NCBI GenBank assembly: GCA_029641185.1
Contig: JAPWGK010000012.1
Coordinates: 186,001 to 250,000, forward strand
DNA length: 64,000 bases
Source: Pseudofabraea citricarpa
Taxonomy: Eukaryota; Ascomycota; Leotiomycetes; Helotiales; Dermateaceae
Reading direction: 5' to 3'
Under the pieces are notes generated by a model, which saw nothing but the letters and a program-made list of their open reading frames with translations, had not been told where the DNA came from and ran no database searches. The position numbers were made by a program, and so were the translations under genes. Positions within the stretch are counted from its first letter, which is position 1. Each line of letters opens with the position of its first letter. Shown here piece after piece: positions 58,552 to 64,000 of the stretch.

Positions 58552-60273
58552 ATGACTTCTTCGAATCCGAGCAGCTTGGAGATCCCTCCCGATGGGAACG
58601 AGAAGAAACATGCTCCAGTTATCTCGGAGAATCAAGATGTCGTCGTCTCTGATCGAGCGACTTTCCTTGCCAGCTTTACTCGTGAAGAAGAGAAATCCAT
58701 CATGCGCAAAGTTGATAGGAAGTTCTTGCTTCTGATTGGATGCATGTATCTTATCAAAAATGTACACTCTCATCCTCTCTCCTTCTGATATCATCTAACA
58801 TACCACAGGTCGACTACACAAATGCTGCAAGTGTCAAAGTATTGCAGGTCGGTCAGAGCAGAAATGTTCTGACGGAACTCAACATGACATCTGATCAGTA
58901 TAACTGGGTTCAATCTATCTACTTTGTAAGTAGCGCAAGCAAGACTTGACTTGTATCTGATGCTGATATCTGTAGATTAGCTACATTCTTTTTGAAGTGC
59001 CAAGTAATCTCGTCCTCAAGAAGTTCACTCCCAGGATCTGGCAGTCTCGCATCATTTTCACTTGGGGAGGCGTTCTAGCATGCCATGCCGCAGTCAAGAA
59101 CAAAGAAGGCTTATATGCAGCTCGCTTCATCCTCGGGATGTAAGTCTCTTATTCCCCAGCTTGAATCAAGTCACATTCTAACAAGAGTACAGGATGGAAG
59201 CAGGTATGTTTCCAGGTCTTGCCGCACAGATGTGTAGTTGGTACCGAAGCGACGAGATGGGGAAGCCGATCATGTGGATGTTTGGATTTTCCAACTGCTC
59301 GGGCATTGTTGGAAGTCTCGTCGCCTACGGGATCTCCTACATGAACGGCGTTGCCGGCTTGAGTGCTTGGAGATGGGTGTACCTACTGGAAGGGCTTTTC
59401 ACCATCCTGTTCTCTGGGATCGTCTACTACGTGCTTCCAGATTATCCCAAGTCGCCGCGGTCTTCGGCGTGGCTCACACCTCGCGAGCAGGAGTTCATCG
59501 AGCGCCGGCTTTCAGAAAACGCGCCGCTGACTTCCGATCACAACTTCACGAAATCAGAAGTCATCGCATCGCTCACGGATCCGAAGACGTACGCATTCAT
59601 GCTGTCACAGATCCTAGTAAACCTGGGCGGCTATGGCCTTTCATGGTACCTGCCTACCATCACGACGAACCTGGGATTCGCCGGGCTGCCTCGCAACCAG
59701 CTCTTGAACATCCCCCCCGCTGCAGCGTCGGTCCTGTCGATTATCTTCTCGGGCTGGTTCCTCAAGCGCGCATACATGACCCGTCCCGCGTACATCATGA
59801 TTATCATGGGCGGCATGACGGCAAGCTTCATCATCTTCCTAGCCACGTCGTCTCGCGTGGCCATCTACGTCGCCTGCATCATCGGGACTATGTTCTACTC
59901 GGTCTACTTCATCCCCTTCTGGGCCTGGCGATCGTCGACGCTGATCGGATCCACAGGCACGGCCTTCACGCTCGCGTTCCAGTCGTGCGTGGGCCAGGTC
60001 GGCGGCGTCGTTGGCCCGCAGCTGTTCCAGAGCAAGTTCAAACACGACGGCTACAAGACGTCGTTTGGCATCTGCGCGGCCGCTATCATCTGTGGCTGGT
60101 TCGCTAACTGCTGGACTTGGTGGCTGACGAGGAACGTCGAGCTGGATGTCTTGAGGGTGCGCAGATTGAGGATCCAGGAGGAGAAGAGGGGGGGTGTTTT
60201 TGGAGCCGATGATGTGAGGGTCTTTGAGGAGAGGAAGTTTTATTCGGGCTTTAAGAGACAGGAGGATGTTTGA
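58552..60273 (+). CDS. MFS permease, allantoate/DAL5 (anion:cation symporter) family
   Basis: Exons 58552-58761, 58809-58925, 58976-59139 and 59193-60273 encode 523 residues. ATG 58552 follows an untranslated stretch and is chosen over an in-frame upstream TTG. The protein has a soluble N-terminus, about 12 membrane helices and the usual wording of the family: VDRKFLLLIGCMYLIKN, DYTNAASVKV, YNWVQSIYFISYILFEVPSN, KKFTPRIWQSRIIF, RFILGMMEAGMFPG and WRWVYLLEGLFTIL. The C-terminus is cytosolic. DAL5-type carriers take up allantoate, dipeptides, nicotinate, sulfonates and other organic anions. Coding sequence in exon 4 is distinctly GC-rich. Likely the uptake partner of the adjacent monooxygenase. 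Confidence 0.9.
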
Positions 60274-63200
60274 GTGAGGGGTTTTGAGTACCTGCGAGGG
60301 AGCTTGGGCGAAGGGGGAGCAGGAGGTAGAATGTAGAATGTATTTATGGTTCTCGTTGATCAAGTAGTGCTTGGATATAATTTCAATGGGCTTTCTTTCT
60401 TACAACTTTGGAGGAGAGGTCGATGAATGATGATACATGGCATGGTTACTTGATGATGAGATTCATGCTTTTTCAACAAACTAGATGCCTTCTTCCAGAA
60501 TATCTATCTCCGCTCTGGTTCTTTCACAGCCTCGAATCGAGAGTGGTAGAGAGGGCAAATCAGCATCGACCAGCTCGAAGGTTGGTTAAGCGACGAGCTT
60601 GGTAAAATATCGGTGATCCCATTCCGGCCGGCTTATTTATTATTTATACTGAGCAGGACGAAGGGCGGCGGGTATGCTCGACCTCTCAAGGACATACATA
60701 CGAGGTACATGCATACACATAAGCACGGGCGGGATGAATCGATCCATCCATCTATCAGCTGTTTCCAAGGACATCTATCCAATCCAATCCAATCCAGCAC
60801 GGCCGTCAGCCATCAGCCATCAGCTGATTCTGGCAGATCCCGTCCTCGTCGCCGTCGCCATGGCCGTCCCCGCACCCGCACTTGCACCTGCACCTGCACC
60901 TGCACACATCTACCTATCTTGCTGCTCGCCGGCGCTTGGCTCTGAAAGGGCTGATGCTACGGTGCCGTACCGTCCGCCGGCTACTGTACTGTATTATTCT
61001 CTTTCCATCAACGACTACATGGCAACCCTGCCCTGACCCGTACCTCGTACAGAGCAGAGTCCGATTACTCATATCCCATCATCCTATCCTGCTACTGCAC
61101 TGTACATCTGCCAGACACCTCTACCCCCATCCGTCCTTCTTAGCCGACCCGGCTCTTCTCACGGCTCGCAGGGCAGGGCAGAGCAGGGCAGAGCAGGGTA
61201 CTGTAGGGCAGGTCGATGCAAGGCAAGGCAATGCAAAGGCAAAGGCAAAGGCAGGACAGGCATCGGCGATGGCGATGCTGGCGAAAAGAATGGACTCTGT
61301 CTGGTCTGGTCTGCGTTCGTTCAACACGCGCGTCAATGAAGAGCATGAGCATGCGCATGGCAGAGCGAGCAAGCAAGCAAGCAGACGGAACGCCACAGAC
61401 CCCCTCTCACCCTCAGCAAGGCTACAGTACAGTACAGGTACATACAAGCCTACCACAGCCTGCATGATCTGTACCGGTATATTTTCAATGTTCTGGGCCC
61501 GGCCGCGGCCATTTTCACGTGCGTCGTATGTTGTCTGTCTGTCTGTCTGGCTTTCTCCTCTGCTTTTGCCGGATGGTAGTGTGAGTAGTGTTGGTTGATT
61601 GCACAGTGCAATAATGCGATGCGACGGCAGCTAGAAGAATGACACACACAGCACGGTAGTAGTGTACGACATGATGGAATTTTTTTGACACTTCTGACAG
61701 TTTTGACAGCTGCAGTCATCCATCTCCAGTACTGCAGCGAGCCTGGGGATATCACGTGCTGCTGCCATACACATACACTCGACTCGACCTTCCCTCTCTG
61801 CACATCTGTCTGTCTGTCGTGTCTGCTTCGTTCGTTCGACTCGTGGCCTTGCCTTGCCTTGTCTTGCTTTGCTATGCAGCTACGCGTCTGCGTCTACGTT
61901 GAAAGAGACAAAGATGAGGTGTGATGAGTTTCGTCATACGCTGCTGCTGCTGAAGCATGGGGCATGGCCAAGACAAGACGAGGCATGGTAAGGCTCTCTG
62001 CAGCCACTTCCACTCTCCCACTTATTACTTGTACTCTCTAACGCGCCGCGACTGCACTGCACTGCGCTGCACTGCATTGCATCTTCTCACCCTCACCCTC
62101 ACCCTCACCCTCGCCCTCACCATCCAGGTCCGAGGCGACGAATCAACCCGGCTGCAATTCACCGAAATGGCTGTCATCCGAGCGAGTCCTTTGGTCTTCT
62201 GCTGCTGTCATGCCATGTCATGGTCAGATAGGGAGAGAGAGAGAGGTACAGCAACAGATAGGCAGGCAGGCAGGCGAAAACGGCGATGCAGACGCAGACG
62301 GAGACGGAGACGGATTGCTGCAACTGCAAGTGCATGGTCTGTCAGAGAACAATGCAGGTAATCGCACATTGCACATTGCACATCGCTCATCGCTCATTTA
62401 ATTGCGCATCGCCCATCGCACATCATCTGGCCTCTGAACCAGGCTGCATGAGCACGAGCACAAGCACAAGCACAAGCAGAAGCAGAAGCAGAAACACAAG
62501 CACGAGGACGAAGAAAGGTAGACGGACATCCCTCACGAAGCAGGGCATGGTTTTGGTTACATGCCGCTGCCGCTGCCGCTGCAGGCCGAGGTGCTTAGAT
62601 GCTTAGATGCGCTACACACGCTACGCTACGCTCAGCTGCCGTGGTGTTCCCTTCCCATCTTCGTTCTTGCTTTCGCTCTCTCGCTGCAGGTGTTGCACAA
62701 CTCGGAAGTATCTCCTTGGGGGCCTTTTTTTTTTGTTGTCTTTTGACTTTTAAACTTTGGTCTCGTCGTTGAAGGATTCCAATCACACATACCGATACAT
62801 ACGTACATACATATACACGCGTGCATGCATGCATGGTTGGGCTTCAACGAGAGGAGAAGCCGGTTGTGCTGTTCTGTGCTGTACGGTAGTGGTGGTGGTG
62901 GTACTCGGTGAGTGCAGCAGCAGCAACAAAAAAGACCGATACCGAGTCGGGACCGAGTCCGAAGTCAGTCAGTCAGTCAAGTCAGCAACGTGACGAGATG
63001 AAACAACAACAACAAAAAAACGGCCGATAATCTTGGCTGTATGGAAGTCTAAAATGCCTCTGGTGTGCCGTGCTTCGCTGTAGGTATGCCACGTTGAAGT
63101 GAAGAAAGCAAGCAAGCATACAGTAGCATGCATGCATAGCCGGCAGAGTAGGCCGCGGCTAATAACCAGTCCGTAGCTGACTGCGTAAAGATTGAACGAG

Positions 63201-64000
63201 CCTGTAGTAAGGTCTAGCCGTAAGCAAAAAAGAAGAAGGGCAAAAAAAGCTGTTGGTAGAATCTCCGAATGGAGAAAACAAAGAACAGAGAGCAGCTGCA
63301 GAGGAAGACCGATGGAGAAATCCCCCACTCCCACACCAACACAAAAAACGCCCAGATGGCCTCTCGACCTGCGGCCTCTGCCAAATCACATGACGCTCCG
63401 TCGGACGCATGCAAATGCAAAATGCAAAGCAAGGATCTAAATCCAACATGAAGAGGATGAAGAAAAAAGTGAGGGAATTGAGGCGGGCAGGCAGGCAGGC
63501 AAGCAGGCAGGTTTGTGGGGGTGGACAAATGGTCATTTGTCTGCTATCCAACATCCAACATCCAACAACCAAGACGAAGACGAAGACTAAGACTAAAAAC
63601 CAACCACCGAGACGACATGTCATCCATCCATCCATCCACAAAGAGATCAGACCAGACTGGACCAGACTGGACCATGTGTTCCAACACCTCTTTTTCTTTT
63701 CTCTTTTCGCCACCTCCTCTTCTTCTTTCTCGTACCGTATATGTGCTCATCCACCAAAGAGGTAAGTAATACTTTCATCTCCCTCCCTCTCTCTCTCTCT
63801 CATCTTTTTATCCAGTCCAATCTAGGACCTAGGTAGTAAAACACAAGACCAACCCCCAAACCAACCAACCAACACAACCCCCCCCCCCAAAAAAAGAAAG
63901 AAATCCAACAGAATGTCACGTCAAGAGGAGCGGGAGGAGATCCGCTCCCTGTCGTCATGCACGGAGCTCGATTGAAAGAGAGAGGGAGAAGGAGAGAAGG
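60274..64000. other. Long non-coding, microsatellite-rich region to window end
   Basis: 3.7 kb without a supportable gene. It is dense in simple repeats: GCACCT (60872-60904), GGGCAGAGCA (about 61168-61200), CACCCT (62089-62124), GCACAAG/GCAGAAG (62450-62495), CATC (63620-63640) and GT/TACA-type words, with many TACTGTA/TACAGTA variants near 60985, 61197 and 61424. The final 250 bp (C/T-rich, then C- and A-runs) resemble a leader; an ATG at 63913 opens only 20 codons before TGA, so a gene may begin beyond the window. Confidence 0.6.
62089..62124. repeat. CACCCT hexamer microsatellite
   Basis: About six imperfect CACCCT units, one changed to CGCCCT, preceded by an ACTGC array (62051-62080). 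Not the fungal telomere repeat. Confidence 0.85.

Noticed and set aside
59238..60107. 289-codon frame inside the permease gene
   Set aside because: Out-of-frame shadow of the GC-rich fourth exon of the MFS gene.
60882..61598. 238-codon frame in the right flank
   Set aside because: Built from microsatellites (His/Leu and Lys/Ala dipeptides); no domain and several overlapping frames.
62089..62124. CACCCT array as possible telomeric or subtelomeric sequence
   Set aside because: Fungal telomeres are usually (TTAGGG)n; CACCCT does not match and other hexamers of the same kind are spread over the flanks.
63913..63975. ATG near the window end as a gene start
   Set aside because: Stops after 20 codons; it may be an upstream ORF or a short first exon, but nothing supports a coding call.

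Overview
This is nuclear DNA of a filamentous ascomycete (Pezizomycotina). Evidence: almost every gene carries short 45-120 bp GT-AG introns with CTAAC/CTGAC-like branch sites, and several families are fungus-specific (Sfp1, Rcf2, LaeA-like methyltransferases, Clr5-ankyrin proteins, DAL5-type permeases). A leotiomycete is my guess, not something the sequence proves. I rebuilt exon structures by hand from splice signals and reading frame; the coordinates given for each gene are the full span from start codon to stop codon including introns.

Layout. 1-17 kb: housekeeping and regulatory genes set in very long, simple-repeat-rich intergenic DNA: a kelch-repeat protein (5' end outside the window), the HIG1 protein Rcf2, the zinc-finger regulator Sfp1, and an RBR ubiquitin ligase. 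17-26 kb: accessory region with a small Cys-rich ORF, a single-copy retropepsin-like gene, a block of short palindromic repeats, and a 1055-residue Clr5-ankyrin protein. 27-36 kb: conserved core with a fungal protein of unknown function, RNA polymerase subunit Rpb10, and the divergently transcribed U3 processome protein Utp17/Nan1. 36-50 kb: accessory/secondary-metabolism-like stretch with two LaeA-like methyltransferases about 11 kb apart, a decayed O-methyltransferase with a possible P450 scrap, a 2-oxoglutarate/Fe(II) oxygenase, a secreted heme peroxidase, a Tc1-like transposase relic and a small secreted cysteine-containing protein, interrupted by two small conserved genes (a 4F5/zinc-finger protein and an HhH/AT-hook protein). 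50-60 kb: a large nuclear-looking protein, an AT-rich repeat-bearing island, a single-pass membrane protein, and a divergent pair of flavin monooxygenase plus DAL5-like permease. 60-64 kb: long non-coding, microsatellite-rich DNA.

How genes may work together: Sfp1, Rpb10 and Utp17 all belong to ribosome production, and Rpb10/Utp17 share a 227-bp promoter. The monooxygenase and permease at 56-60 kb look like an uptake-and-cleavage unit for a sulfonate- or nitrilotriacetate-type compound (inference). The 36-41 kb stretch reads as a small or decaying biosynthetic locus. No rRNA, tRNA or CRISPR was seen.
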